Assembly: GCA_023846275.1 (NCBI GenBank)
Contig: JAIUJO010000189.1
Location: 72,501-136,500, forward strand
Direction: 5' to 3'
DNA length: 64,000 bases
Origin: Vanilla planifolia
Lineage: Eukaryota > Streptophyta > Magnoliopsida > Asparagales > Orchidaceae
In this document: in pieces, positions 10,906 through 24,819 of the stretch
Position numbering within the stretch: the stretch's first letter is position 1
How the letters are laid out: every line of letters begins with the position of its first letter
The notes under the pieces: model-generated
What the model was told of the DNA's origin: nothing
Databases searched by the model: none
The model's input: only the letters and a program-made list of their open reading frames with translations
Translations under genes and position numbers: made by a program

Positions 10906-13844
10906 AGGGGAGGATTTTGAAAAAAATCCAATAGCAACTAGTCAATCAAGGAAGATAATGAATTAAGCTAGTGAAGGCTTCATGAATACAAATCAAATTG
11001 TTTGGTGTGACTATTACATCAGAAAATTAGTCACCAATGTTGCGTATCATAGGTGCATTATTATGATGTATTGGTGGATGTTGTTTTATTAGTTTTAGTT
11101 TGGATTTAAAAAAGAAAAAGATTATTGGTTCACATAGTTGCACATGCATTACATGTATGATATATTACTATTAGTGATATGTTCGTATAATATTTTCATG
11201 TTTTAGCAAATGTTTCATGGGTGACTATTTGCTTGGATGTAAACCATGTTTGTTAGTCATAGTTGAGATTATCTTGTTTTATTTCAAGTTAGTATTGACA
11301 TGCTTAAAACTATTATGGGATGTTTCATATGTTTTGGTATTATGAGTTATATTTATAAAAAATTGAGGCATCATCATTAAAATAACTATGAAATTACAAA
11401 AGAATTATTATGAGATTCCTCACAAAGAAAACAAATCATATATGAAAATGACTCAAGGGTGTTACTTAGGTCAAATAGGGCCTCTCAAGTGTGCATCCTA
11501 CATTTAATATGAGATTCCTTAAAATAGAAATGTAAATTTTCATGAGAAATTGATTAATGAGTGCTACTCTAACAGAATGAGGCTCACTAGAGTGCACTTT
11601 TAGTTTGTTGTTTCACCATAAGGTGTTGCTAAGCCTTCATGGAATTTTAAACTTAAGGTCAAGAGATCATTGATGATTAAGAAAAAAGATAAATTGATCC
11701 TTTGAAATATTAAAATTAACAAAGGAATAGTATTTCATTACATATAGTGAGAGCATTTCTTTACTATGTTTGTTTACATTATTAATTTTAATATTTTGCA
11801 AATACATTAATATTTTATTTGACCTAACAGGTGGCATAAGCCAAAGATGTATGCAATATAGTTTTTGTTTATTAAGCTAATGTCATGTGCTTAGTTTTTC
11901 TTTGGTGTTAATAATTTTAGGTAAAATCTTTAGCATGTCATGAGACTTCAGGGGATAAGTAAGAGGTCATGGATTTTTTTGCATTTAATTTGTTTTAGAA
12001 TTCTTATATTAGGAAAGTTTTGTTAATGTATAACAATATTATGAAAACAAGGACATGGGTCATATTTTAGTGCTTATATTTTATTTATATTGCAATATTT
12101 TTTTTACAAACACAAATTTAAAAATAAAACATATCTTTTTTATTTGGTTTTAATTGGAATTTAAAACTAACTCATGTGATTGGATTTAAAAAACAATGAT
12201 TTGACAAGTTGGTAATGCTAAGGTGGACCTCCAATACATCATACCAATGCACTTATGATATATAATATTGCTTACCTCTATTTCTATTTGTAGGGGTCAC
12301 ACCAAAGATTTGATCTTAAAATTTATATCAATCTTCTACTTTCCAAGTTATAGTAGTTGTTATAATATTTCTCCTAAATTTTAGTTCTCTCTTATGATTC
12401 GTTTATTTGGCTATCCCAAAAGCTTCAACAGCACCTCCCCTTACCCTCCTTTCTCTAAACTCTAGGACAAATCAATTTCTATCCCTATCACTTATCAACT
12501 CTCCAACTCCCTCTAAAAAGTCATGTCTCTCCAAAGAACACCATGCCACTCTTTCACTTAGAATTTGAAAGTTTGTCATTGATTCGAGTCGTTGACAATT
12601 GGGTTTCTTCAGTGGTTCTTGGATTAGGTTTTAGGGTAATTAAGAATTTCTAGGAGTTTAGGAAATAATTAAATTCTTATTTAAATCAAAATTAAAAAAT
12701 TTATAATATTCCATATACTTTACAATCAATTAAGTCTACAAAAGTTAACTAATTAATTTTGTATGATTCATATTAATGAGCTCTACTTGTTACCAAATTT
12801 CTTCCTTTTTGTTAACATTTAAAATTTTTAATAATTTTTTAAACTAAAAATTCTCAATAAATTTATTGTATTATTTTTCTCAATTTGTTTTATACTTTAA
12901 TTCTACGATCATCGAACTTCTTTTTTGTGCTAATTTTGGTTATCTTATTCTTTTAAGCTATGGTGTTTAGCAAAATTTCATAATCTTTTTAGTTCATTTA
13001 GTATTTTTTGAATTTTTGGTATTTTTCTAAACTTATAAATATTTCCTTATTAATCATAACCCAATTTTTTAATACTTCAAAAATATTTAAAATTTAATAA
13101 TTTTGTCTATTAGATTCCAAATAACTCATACATTATATTTTTCACTTAATATCTCTTTTTTGAGATGTAATACCTCCTTTTTATGATAGAGGATTATTTG
13201 AAAAAGTATAAAATAATACTTAAAAAATTTTTAAAAAATCTCCAAAAATCCAATTAATTCCCAAAAAATAACAAATTTTTTTGGTTGGCACACAACATAA
13301 CAACAGTTAGGTGTGTAAAAATGCTTGTTAGGGAAGAATTTTAAATCATCTTTTAAATTAATTTTCATTTTATTTTTTAAATTTGTATCAAGATGGCTTC
13401 TCAAATTTTTTAATTTCCCATATTAAAAACTTGATCGTGCCTGTCATTCATGTTTTCAAAAATATTTTTTTTAAAAATATAAATTTATTAAATTTTGCAT
13501 ATAAAATGAAAATTTTAATTTATTTTTAAAAAAATCAAAAACGTGAAAACAATTTTATAAAAATTATTATTCTTTTGAAATAGTATTCTTTAATATCATT
13601 TTAAATTAATATTTTTTATTATTTAATTTGACTTTCAATGACAGTAATATAAGATTTAACTTTAAATATATAAATAAGAAATTTAAATATTTGTCAGCTG
13701 ACCAATTGAACACAAGTTGATGTCCTTGTTTCAATTTCAAATAATTCTCAAAAAACTTCATGACAATATGACTAAAATAACTTGAAACCATAAAAAACAT
13801 CAACATATCCAATATGCAAACATAAAGGATTCTTCAAACTTGAC
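10906..13844. other. Unassigned A+T-rich stretch
   Basis: I see no gene, recognisable mobile-element domain or clear repeat pair in this stretch. A pyrimidine-biased patch lies near 12,420-12,560. The remainder is A+T-rich with frequent stops in all frames. Confidence 0.5.
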
Positions 13845-14230
13845 CTAAAACTGGAACATGCTCGGCCTGCTCTTAGTCATCCTGGCCTGCCCATAGGCTT
13901 CACCATTGTCCATCCACTTGCTATTCTTGAAGCCGCACGCAAAGCCGTAAACCACCACTAGGACGATTAGGATCACGATGTTGATGACCGACACCTTCCT
14001 CCAGCAATGTCGTAACATCGCCAAGATGATTTCCACTTCGAAGAGAAGGCTTCTTTGACGCGAAAGATTAAGTACGGGGAGTTGCCTTTGCCTTCAGCCA
14101 TTACGGCATGGAGGATCGAGGCAGAATAGACTCCCTCAGCGTTAGATCTTGAGCAACGGTCTGGTACCCGTACAACGATGGAAGGGAACGCAGTAGGAGC
14201 TAGGCTCAGGGAGGGGAGAAGAATATGCAC
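13845..14230 (-). pseudogene. Unidentified G+C-richer coding-like island, probably a gene fragment
   Basis: This block stands out from its A+T-rich surroundings by balanced base composition. Two overlapping minus-strand frames appear to be parts of one reading: residues ending in LIFRVKEAF from the 13,973-14,230 frame, then a hydrophobic stretch (VINIVILIVLVVVYGFACGF) preceded by MLRHCWRK in the 13,845-14,036 frame. The hydrophobic stretch could be one membrane-spanning helix followed by a polar tail. If the two frames belong together, a frame change lies near 14,035. I do not recognise the family; a small plant membrane protein such as a DUF1218 member was considered but not supported. There is no clear start or splice context, so I treat it as a broken host gene fragment or an old insertion. 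Confidence 0.35.
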
Positions 14231-17200
14231 CCCCGGCTACGCGAGGACCGACTATTGCAGCAAGAGGCTAAAAAATATACCATTAACCCATAAAATTTCT
14301 TTAATCATTGAATTCATTTTTTATATTTTATAATTTATTTTGATATATTAAATTTATGATTAATTATAAATATTACAGTTCATATGTCTTTTATGTGATA
14401 CCTCTCGAACGAGAACTGCTTATATAAACTTGTAGAGGTTTAGTTAACACGAAGCCATGCAATGTTTCTTCAAAGAAGTATTTTTGGAATGAGATTCATA
14501 GGATTTCCCCAACTAATCATATCACACACTTGATAGTGGAGGGAAGATTCGATTCATTCATACATTTTTTGCAATTTGACAAATGTTTTGTAGCTCAAAA
14601 TCTCTTCTAACTTGCAACAATTTCTTGATCATATATATGTTTTGTTTCTAATTGATCCACTAAAGAGATTATTATTTCATTCAAATTTAAAAATTATTAA
14701 TCTAAAGGTCATAACCTCACTTTCAAACCATAATCCAAAGAAATTGATATTCAAACCATAGAGAAATAAGTGATCTTTGTTATAAAATATGATGTAAAAC
14801 AAACAATAAGGGAGAGGTAAATTATGTGTTTAACGAATTTTTTTATTCAAAAAATTAGAAGAATAAATTTTTATCTTTAAAATAAAATTTTATTTTATAA
14901 ATATTATCAACAAAATAAGATTACTGAATAATAAAAAAAATGCATGAAAAACATTTAAGTAGTTGAGCCAAAATCTTTGACTATATCCATCTCTGATCCT
15001 TGATCTGGTTTCTCAACTCAAAAAGTTAAAAAGCTTGCAATGTTCCTAGAGAATTTTAGGCAAGTATGTATACTTTCAATATTAATCTTTTTAAAAAATA
15101 AAACCTAACACTAAATCAAAGAAAAATTATATCTTAATCTTTTTTTTATCCTTGAGCCTTCACTAGGCCTGCAACGTAACCTCTTGATGTTCTTTTTCTG
15201 ATCCTTGAGCCTTCACTAGGCCTACAACATCCTTTCACGATTTCTTCCTTTTAAGACCTTTTTCGAGATAACTTTAAGATTCCCTTAGAAGATATAACCC
15301 TCTTTTGAAGGAGGGATTCACTCCAATATGATGTTTAGAGCTAAGGAACATTAAGTTCTCACAATACATTTGTTGCCTCCTATGGTATCCATTGTCGTCC
15401 AATGTGTTGCACAATCACCTTTCGCTTGCCATTGTCGTTCATGCTCCAATGCCCTTCTCAATGTAAAATTAAATATTTCCTTCAATCTAATATATGAACT
15501 AGCATACTTGACACAATTATTTACAAACGTCTTGTAGACAACACTTCTCAATCCTCGTCAAATGAGTAAATCTTCTCTTCTTTGTAAAGCATCATGCTTT
15601 GTTGTCATTAAAAGTAAATTGCATCATTGTGCCACATGTACCCATTATCAAAATCATTTGACAAACTTGAAGTTGCACACATTAGAGACCACCATGTCAA
15701 CTAAAATTGCTTCGACTTGACCTTTGCACGACAATGAATCTAATGATCATACATGGATGCGAATTCAACATCATCTCCAAATCAAGCGTAGTCACTAGGA
15801 TTGATTGCATTAGCATCCATATTCACCAATATCTTCTTAACTTAGATTTGAATAGAAACAACTCAAGGGTAGTTCCCTCCTCTACAACCTTATTGTCTTT
15901 ATAACCTTCTCATCATTAATGATAGACTGCGGTCAAGTTCCTTCAACCTAACAAAAATCACATTATTCTTAATAACAACACCAATCCCATTTTCCCGTTC
16001 TGATTGTCATCCTTGCCCCTCAATCTCCTTAATTTAGAACATAATTCCCAACAATATCTCTTGATATAACTATGTCTCCAAGAAAGACAAAATTAAAAAA
16101 CTTTAGAAAAAATGGAAATGCCTTAATTTAAGGACTCCTTTTTGTTTTTGCTTTTGAAGCCATCATCCTTTGTCATCCAAACTCAACCATAATTCTTCTC
16201 AATAGCAATTATAAACATGCTTGATTGCCCATTATTGTTGAAGAGATAGAATGATAACCATGACAATTTAAGTAAACCTATCAAATGCTTCATCAAGAAG
16301 CTCTTCTTTCCAAGATTCAACACAAGAGACCACTCATCTCAAAAATTATGAGTTACAATCTTGCATCAACTACCTTCATGGCTATCATGCTATACTACTT
16401 CCTCTATCTAGCTTCCTCATAGCTTGGATAAAACTTCCATAGAAACTACTTGAATTTACTCCAGCTACAAATCTTTACAACTCTAGAATACAAAAGACTG
16501 TTTCATCATGCTAATGCATAATAAATTAGTTTTTCAAAGGACATCTTGTTGAAACTTGTACCTTAAAGAAGCAAAAATACATTTCCAACTATCTAACCAT
16601 GCATTCTACTTACTTACATCAACCACTACAAGATAGGATTCTTATCTTAGTCACTACTTTGAAAGATTTCAAGAAATCATTGTCACTTGAAGCCATAAGA
16701 TCACAATGGTCATCATTCCATCACCTAAAGTTCTTTCTTCTTCACCTCTTATCATCATCTATGCTTCTTGTTAAAGTGGACTCATCTACAACTATCAACG
16801 ATCCTCAAAATTATGTTTCATCACCTCATGTCTCATCATCTCCATCAAAAGTTGTACTTGTTGAGTTAGAAAAGCCGCATGCTCTTACAATGATATAAAT
16901 ACTTATCTTACTAAGTTATTTCTCTTCTCATGTTGCCTTTATCCTCAACAATATTTCCACATCTCAAGTAGACCATTCATTTACTAAGATCTACACGAGG
17001 AAAGATCTAATACTCTAATGACAAAATATGATCCATCTTATACATAGAATGATTACGTTGCCACAACAAAAAAATGTAGAAAGAAATAAAATGCAATATA
17101 AATTAGTTACATAGAAAAACTCTAACTTTTCAATTAAAGAAAACCTAAACTAGTCTACTTATGAAGTAAATTCTCAAAAACTTGCAAACAAGTTCAAAGA

Positions 17201-18616
17201 AAACACCTCTCACCTAGAATAATTATTCACGATACCCTCAATCATGAAATCACATGACACTCTAAAGTACAAAGTCACTTGCACCAATACCAATAACACC
17301 TCCACAAATAATTTTTATAGTCTAAAAGCTCTTAGTAACAAGAATTAAAAGATATACATAAAACATCTAATCAAAACAAACTAAGAAATAAATAAAACAA
17401 AAATCATGACCATTAAATATCAAATACTAATTTGATGCATTCAAATTCTAAATTTGTGCTTACCCAAATGTCCTTGCACAACTATAATAAATTTTGAGTA
17501 ACTTCTTTCACAAATAATTAATTAGATTATTAGAAATAGAGTTAGAAAGCCAACAAAATTCTCTAAATCTTTCTAGTTCATTACTCGATCAAAATCCAAT
17601 TGAAATGAATCCAAAAATCACCAAAAGTGTTTCATGTGATTTGATTCCCATGTGTACTTGCCTTGATTGCTCTTGAGGGCACTCCTTGAGCCTTTGTTCC
17701 CATCAGCTCGAGATCTATACTTCCTTGTCAACAATTTTAGAAAGTTTCGTTACAAATTCCTTATACTCAAGGCCTAACCCTCGAGAACTCCAACTAACAC
17801 CTCGACTATGTCCCTCAAGACCATAATCTACCTTGCATATACCCATTGATTGTCAAAACTACCTCAAGTAAGCTTTCTGAAAGAATACATCTTACTCAAG
17901 CTCTCTCTTAAAATATTCATCCACGTCAAGATGTCTGATGTAGGAATAAGATATGAAAAGAATTTTGAAAAAAAGTGAATGAAGAAAATTGAAACACATC
18001 AAAAACAAAATAACAAAAAAAATTATCCCAACTATAGGTTAAACTTCCAGATTCATTTACTCTAAATTAAAATGTTTGTTAGATAAAAACAAAATACTGC
18101 TAAATCACTACTCCTTGGCTTAGCTACTTTGGTTAATCCATTTTTTTACCATTTTAGCTTTTAACAGTGTAAAATAAACCAATATACTGGACAAGCTCAG
18201 AAAGCTATTTCTACCAATTATACTTCAGTTTCTTCCAAGCGAAGGCCAACCCACCCCAACATGCTTATAAAAACAAGTTTTTATTTTGATCTGTAACACG
18301 AAATAAGTTGGCAATAAAAATTGATCAATTATATGAATTTTTTAATCTTGCTAGAGCATTGGATGATATCTAATGCATTTTATCAAAAGTTATGTTAGCT
18401 TCTTTAAAATTAAAAAATTTTATATGGTTTTAGAAATACAAAATACCTTCTCATAAAGCTTCATTTGATTTAAGCAATTATATTCAAACAATTTTAAAAA
18501 TCACTATCTTGACCATCTATACTGGCTTCCTTAATGTAAAGTATTGAGGCTAACTATAGATTTTAAGAAACAAAAGAGAATTTGAGTTGAAGAATTACTA
18601 GGTGCTGTGGGGTACT
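14231..18616. other. Unassigned stretch, probably old repeat debris
   Basis: No gene is supported. A TATA-like word (CTTATATAAAC near 14,418) has no gene next to it. From 15,300 to about 17,900 the sequence is less A+T-rich and faintly coding-like with many stops, which suggests mobile-element debris, but no motif was strong enough to name. It also holds the 53-base duplication at 15,148-15,232. Confidence 0.4.
15148..15232. repeat. 53-base tandem duplication
   Basis: The word ATCCTTGAGCCTTCACTAGG occurs at 15,148 and again at 15,201, followed in both cases by CCT(G/A)CAAC. The spacing is 53 bases. Confidence 0.85.
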
Positions 18617-18722
18617 ACAAAAAGGAAGCTCTTCCAAGTTCACGAATTGAACTTAGAAATAATAAAGAGATAAACAATGAAAAGATGACCATAAGAGAGA
18701 AAATCAAATATAGCCAATTAAA
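18617..18722. repeat. Possible left terminal repeat fragment of the 19-24 kb gypsy fossil
   Basis: About 105 bases beginning ACAAAAAGGAAGCTC resemble 23,938-24,045 in the same orientation (ACAAAAAGGAAGCCC, then CAAGTTCA, GACTTAG/GAACTTAG and AGAGAAAAATTATAT-like words). The pair flanks gypsy integrase and reverse transcriptase traces, so these may be pieces of the two long terminal repeats. The match is short and diverged and I could not extend it confidently. Confidence 0.35.
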
Positions 18723-18732
18723 TATTCTCCTT

Positions 18733-18746
18733 TCTCTCTCTCTCTC
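18733..18746. repeat. Short (TC)n run
   Basis: A run of TC dinucleotides followed by a pyrimidine-rich tail. Confidence 0.85.
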
Positions 18747-19089
18747 CTCCCTCCTCTCAACTCTATATGCTAAATGCCAAGATTATATTTATGGACAATT
18801 AAATCATTAGAAAACCCATTAACATGACAAGGTAGTATTGAATTAAATGACAATAAAAATAGTATCTTATTTTGATAATAATAAACACTTTAAATATTTA
18901 TTATGTAATCCAATTTATGTATTTAATATATTCTATAAAATATCATAAAATAGGTAGACTCATAGATCACTTATCGTGGAGTAGATAAGAATACTCTAAA
19001 GTGAAGATAGAAAATGTTTTACTACTATGATAATCATGTGTCCAAGAAGCACCTCAAAGAACTTTATAGAAAATGTATACGGATTAAAA

Positions 19090-20480
19090 TCTAATTTGCT
19101 ATGTTTTTTCAAGAGCTTGCACTACATTACACAAGCATTCTAAAGTTCATTTAGTTGTGCTCTTCTAACCAAGGACTTTACTTCAATCTATTTTGTGAAG
19201 CAATCAACTATCACAACAAAATACCAATGTTTGCCCAAGGAAAATTGTTTCATAAACCAGGAAATGCGATAATACATTAATGCCTTTAATTGATCCTATT
19301 AGTCATTGAGGCAAATTTCTATTAAAATGACAATTTTTACAATCTCAACATATTGTGTAACATTCTTTTGCATTGTTGGCTAGCACAATTCTTGTTAAAA
19401 AAACTCATGGCCAGATTATAACCAAAAGAATTGCTTCAAAAATCAACAAAATAAATGGATTTAATAATGTCAAACAGCTTGAGAGGTTGGATAACATTAT
19501 TCCAAATGTTTAAGAACATGAAAGACATAACAAATGAGCTTTTTAATTCCATTACATTCTCATAGTTTTTTATAAGCTACAATCTGATTTTGCCTCTCAT
19601 TGGCTTGAAAATGGTTAATCCTCGACTTCATAGGAAGATATGATTCTACACAACGTAGCAATATGACCGTCTAACTTATATTGGTCTCAAAATGTCTTTG
19701 GTGAATGCATTTTCAAAAAGTCGCAAACGCCATCAGGGTTAGCTTCACTTCCTTTCTTTATACGTACTTCATAAGATACTAAAATTGCTCGAGTGAATTG
19801 ACATGCAGCCCAAATTTTCATAATTCTTGAAAGTTCTCTTTAAGATCCTTAACTTAGGGGAAGAATGATTGCTTTTGACTAACAACTCCTCAACATATGC
19901 ATCAAGATTCATTCCTCATTGATGGCTATTAACCATGTATTGATATGTCGCTCTTTCAGTTTTTAAAACAAATGACATGGCCTTTTAGCAACATATTGAA
20001 AATTGATGATAGATGAAGTTTTTAATTGTCTAACTCAAAAATCCTAATCTATTGTCATCCAAAGAAGGCATTCAAAAAAGCTTAATGATTAAAAGTTGCA
20101 ATAAGGCTCAATGAATCATCAATTCTTGGCAAAAAAAAATTTTGGTCAAGCCAAATAATATAAAACAAAGAGTTAACACAAATGTGTCATTTCTCACTAC
20201 TTTTCTTGACGAGAAAAAACTTTTCCAACCACTTGAGGTATTACACAACAACAATGAATCAAACCTTAAGAATATAAACTAGTACTCTTTAGCTAGGGCT
20301 TGTTTTTCTTAGCTAAGTGTGACTTCTTCTATCATATTCTTAAGCATTCAAAGTTAACATTAAGATGTTGGTAAAACATAACTCAAGTAACACCAACCAT
20401 ATCAAAACTAGACCATGCAAAAATATCAATGTGCTGAGCTAAGAGTGAGAGAATGGTCTCCCTTTGCTATTAATTCAAAC
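19090..20480 (-). mobile_element. Ty3/gypsy LTR retrotransposon fossil: integrase and reverse transcriptase traces
   Basis: Read on the minus strand, this block carries gypsy polyprotein traces in family order. Near 20,360-20,420 there is text like the start of the reverse transcriptase region, including HLNVN followed by a lysine-rich run as in Tat/Athila-type elements. Near 19,160-19,240 there is integrase-core text resembling the 'D-x-FTK-x-IE' region, preceded by a stretch that resembles the segment after the integrase zinc finger. The distance between the two is shorter than in a whole element, so internal sequence has been lost. The copy is heavily broken and clearly old. The gag and protease part would be expected toward 20.5-23.5 kb but was not recognised there. 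Confidence 0.65.
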
Positions 20481-23400
20481 CCTTTGCTCTCCATTGAAGT
20501 TAACAAATGTACGTATACCTTGGAAGGAACTAAAAGTTCAACAACAAAAGAAAAAACAATCTATGAAGAAGAACCAAGACGTCTAATAAATTGACGAAAT
20601 ACCATGACTTCCCATCATTGTACTAAGGTAACAACTCTTCAACTGAAGCAGTTCTCCTTAAACATGCGAAACATAATGGCGTAAGACTTTATTTGAACAC
20701 AAGGGAGTATGTGAGGAGTACCTGACGGGTGATGACCAAGATTGAAATTACTTAACAAAGAGTAATTTTTGTAGGATTTTAGTTTGAAGGGTATAAAAAT
20801 AAATAATCACAGATTGACTATAAAGAAAATGATTTGGAGATTTATGTGATAATTTAGCCTTAAAATGTGGAAAAAAGTTTTGAGAATAAAACCCTCTTTG
20901 GTCTGAATTGGATGATCAAATGAAACGATATCTCGACATAATAAAACTAGGTTCTAAAATTTATACACAGAAGGTGTTGAAGCCATAATGTGAAATTTAT
21001 TTATTGTTGGTAAATCAAAAATTACAAATAATGATATTGTCATGTTCAAAAAATTTTCCGTCTACATGACTACTTATATTTCATTCCCATATGCAAAAAA
21101 AGAAAGCTAACTTTAAGCTTATTTCATTCTCGCAAGAAGCTGATTGGAGAACCAACATAAGGGAGAACACGACTTAAACAAATGCCCATCTTATTGAAGG
21201 CATTCCAAAATAAAGAATCAACAAAACCACGATATCCACAATACCAAACACACATCAATGCTTGCAATAAATCATGTGAACATGATGGTGCTTTTAAGAA
21301 ATTCTAAATAAAAAAGATGCTTTGGCTCAAAAGAGATTGGAAGCAAATAAAATATTCTCATTATTACATTTGACAAAGTGTTTGCCTTAAAAGATTTTAG
21401 AATTAACTTATAAGGGCATGCTTGATTCCCTCCAAAGATCACCAAAATAATACTAACATGTGCTTAAACTTGTCTCCATGGCCCTAAAGAGAGATGAAAA
21501 GTCTCGATAGGTCTTAAATGGTTTTCCTTCAAGGTGATGCAACACTAAATGTGGACTTTGAACCTCGTTTAATCCATAAAAACTACGTAAAGCATAAACC
21601 AATTACAATGCTACTCAGATCAAACCTTGCTTCGCAATCTTTGTAGATGATGTCACATAACTTGGTTCATTACATATGATAGCTCTTCATGATTTATGAG
21701 TGCTTTATCATAGTTTATTATAGTACATCGTAGTTCAATTCGAATTTTCTTGGTTACTTCACTTGGCACCACATTGGACACCTTTCCATAGATTAAGACA
21801 ACAGGAGGCATGGTTGGGAGCTTTCCATGTATTTTCAATCTCTTTAATACTTGCTTTGGCTAGTTAGGCTCCCTTTTAGATGAATTCCTTTAAACGAATT
21901 ACATAAAAAGTGACAAGGTTTAGAATAGCATTATCTTTTTTTATTTCTTTGTGAGCTCTCTTTATTTCTTCATGCTTTCTTTCCTAAAATAAATCGTTGA
22001 AAATTAAGAAGAGTTTAATTAAGATTTTTATTTCCATGAACATTTCTTTCCATTTTTATTCTTTTTCAAGAAATCTTGTATTAAAAAAATATAAGATAAA
22101 TAAAAGTTTTAGATAATTTTTTTTGGTGATAACTCTTGCATAGCTTGAGGGCTTATGTTTGACTAGACTTGAATATCAATCCAACATCTTGAAACTGTTA
22201 ATAACCTCCTTCTTCCTCTCTTTTTTTCTTTTTTATTTCTTTTATGTCTAAGCAAACTCAATAAACCTAAAAACCATCTTAAACCTCAAAATCCTCTCCC
22301 TTTCATCCTTGCTTAAACTTTTGCCAAATACCTTACTCCAAAACCTCCAAAATTATCACATGCTTTCCTTTTCTCATGTTTGCCTCATCTAAAATTAAAT
22401 AACAACCTCTTCTTTTGTTTCCTTTCTTCCACACTCAAAACCTTCACTTTCATCATCTTCTCTCTACAAACCCTTGATCAAGCCTTACTTCCTCTTAAAT
22501 AAAGCCAATTAACCATCCAACAAGGACCTAAGAGAGCTACTTTATGTCTCTCTTTCTCCCTTCTTACCATAATATTATTGCAGCTAACCTTCTTAAACAA
22601 TTTTTGTAATCAAAGACTTCATGGATGATAACCAAAGGTAATGTGGCAATAAGAATTTACTTTAGAGATACATTCAATGGAGTATTCTCAAACTCTTGAA
22701 GAGCTAACTAATGGTCTAAGATTGATGATAATGATGTTATCAATTACTCCCTTAAATGAAAATATTTAGATTTCTTCATTGTTGAGGTGAGCTCATTGGT
22801 AATTTCCTTAAGCCTTCTCTTGCTTCCAAATGCGTTGGAAATAGAAAATTCTTCTTCATTAACTAAGAGTAATAAAAGCTTTTCAGCAAGATATGAGTTG
22901 GTAAACAAAGCCTTGGCTTCTCAAATTCATTGGCCCAAAGAAAAAATACTAAGGATGCTTGAGTCACCTAGGTTTCTTCTAGCTCCACCTCACTTAGGTT
23001 TTCTTGGAAACATTGGAGGTAATATTTGGCGCTTCCATTTTAATTTTTACTAAGACCTGGCAAACATTCAACCAAAATTTTCTAGCTTGACATATCTAGC
23101 AAAGGAAGAAGCAAAGATCCTTTTCAAAAACTTGAAATTGGGAAGAACGAGATACCTTCTAAAGCCACTTCGATGTTGCATCCATGAAGTAAGATGGAGA
23201 AAATTGTTCACTTAATTGCACCAAAAAGCAAGAAAGAAGACGTAAGCGTCTCGAATTCACATAGAAAAATTTATGGTTCTAATTTGTCTTAACAGAAAGT
23301 AGGAATTTGAAATTTCGATGGGAAAATAAAAAAAATCCCCATTAAAAGAGGGGCAATTACAATGCCAACATAAGAAGAATAGCTAAGACACATCATACAC

Positions 23401-23937
23401 CATGCCACACTCTTTGCTAAATGAGCACATCCAAGGACAACAAAGGTAAAAAGCAAATTAAGAAGTGGCACAAACAAAAGGTATCCCACTTGCAGGAATT
23501 CATTAACTAGCAGAGAAATAAAGGAAGATGAATGAGTTGAAAAAGGATAGTTCATCATAAGAAAACGAACAAGCTCATTTAAGACAATTGAAACTTGAGC
23601 TAGAATCGTAGACTTTAGTGGAACAAGAGTTTCAAATGGATAGAAATGACCTTCACAAAAATATTTACAATTGTTACTAAATGATGTGAAAGAATGGCTC
23701 AAAAGGAGGATCATTCTTAAGAGGTGGAGGGATAGAATTAGTGATCACTTACATCATTGAAACATTAAAAACAAGATCATCAACAAGCACAACTTTTTGA
23801 ATAGTAGTTCTCATCTTCTATCTACTCACTAATTCCAACATGCAATGTTAGAAAAGTGTTGAAACTAATTACAAATTCCAAGAAGATGAAATGATTTACT
23901 TCCCTTTAGCTAATGAATCATAAGAAGGTAATTTAGA
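20481..23937. other. Probable remainder of the gypsy fossil, unassigned
   Basis: No domain is recognised. The stretch lies between the gypsy reverse transcriptase traces and the right-hand repeat fragment, so most of it is probably the decayed upstream part of the same element. The longest uninterrupted frame (minus strand, 23,289-23,714, 141 codons) is rich in Leu, Phe and Ser and matches no protein I know. The plus-strand frame at 22,787-23,053 is likewise unidentified. Confidence 0.4.
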
Positions 23938-24045
23938 GTTATTACAAAAAGGAAGCCCCTTCAAGTTCAAATATAAGACTTAGGTAAGAACAGAGAGGGA
24001 CAAGCAAAGAGAAATTCCCTAAAAGAGAAAAAATTATATTTAGCA
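23938..24045. repeat. Possible right terminal repeat fragment of the gypsy fossil
   Basis: This is the partner of 18,617-18,722. It lies about 0.8 kb from the last preserved kinesin exon. Beyond it, 24,046-24,819 shows no gene. Confidence 0.35.
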
Positions 24046-24819
24046 AAATTGCCCACCGCACCCAAATGGTACATAAACTAAACCAAAATGGAGTGGCAAG
24101 TTAATTATAACCAAAGAGCAAGACCCTTTGCACATGATAAATTTGCAAATTTCATTAATTTTTGGTCCTTCTCTTATTAAGTTTTATCCTATTCAACATG
24201 AACAATAATAATACCAATCATGCTTGATGAATCCTAATCAATCTGGACATTGAGAGTGATCTGTGTGACCCAACATCTTGAGAGCTATTTCTCTAACACT
24301 TGATTTCTAGAAATCTTACACCTTTTAACGTTGCTATCATCAAAAGGTTTGTCATGGAAGGCTAGTCCAATTTTAAAAAGACATGCCTCATGTTAATCAT
24401 CAAGCATATGATGATCCAGCAAATTGTAACCTAACATGATAACTTTGCATATTCATACAACATAAACGATAAATAGCTATAAAAACACGTACTAAAAAAC
24501 GATTAAATAAGTGATCATGGTTTTTCTCTTGCATGCTATGCAAATAACTAAAATAAAAATCTCTAAACAAATGCCTCTTACTCCATATTTTTGGATAATA
24601 TATGTACCATCTATTAATATTTATGCATCCATGAACATAAGGTTTAATAAAATCTTATTTAGATTGCATATCCATAAGAAGCACATAAGAAAATATCTAA
24701 ATTTAATTTACTTACTAATAAATGATGAAAACATTAAAAACGTAGATAAGATAAAATTCACAAAAGAAAACTAAAATAAAATATTTTACATAATGGATTT
24801 AATGCCTAGAATATACCAC

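Noticed and set aside
23289-23714. 141-codon minus-strand open frame as a gene
   Set aside because: It has Leu/Phe/Ser-rich composition, no domain and no splice or start context, and it lies within probable gypsy debris.
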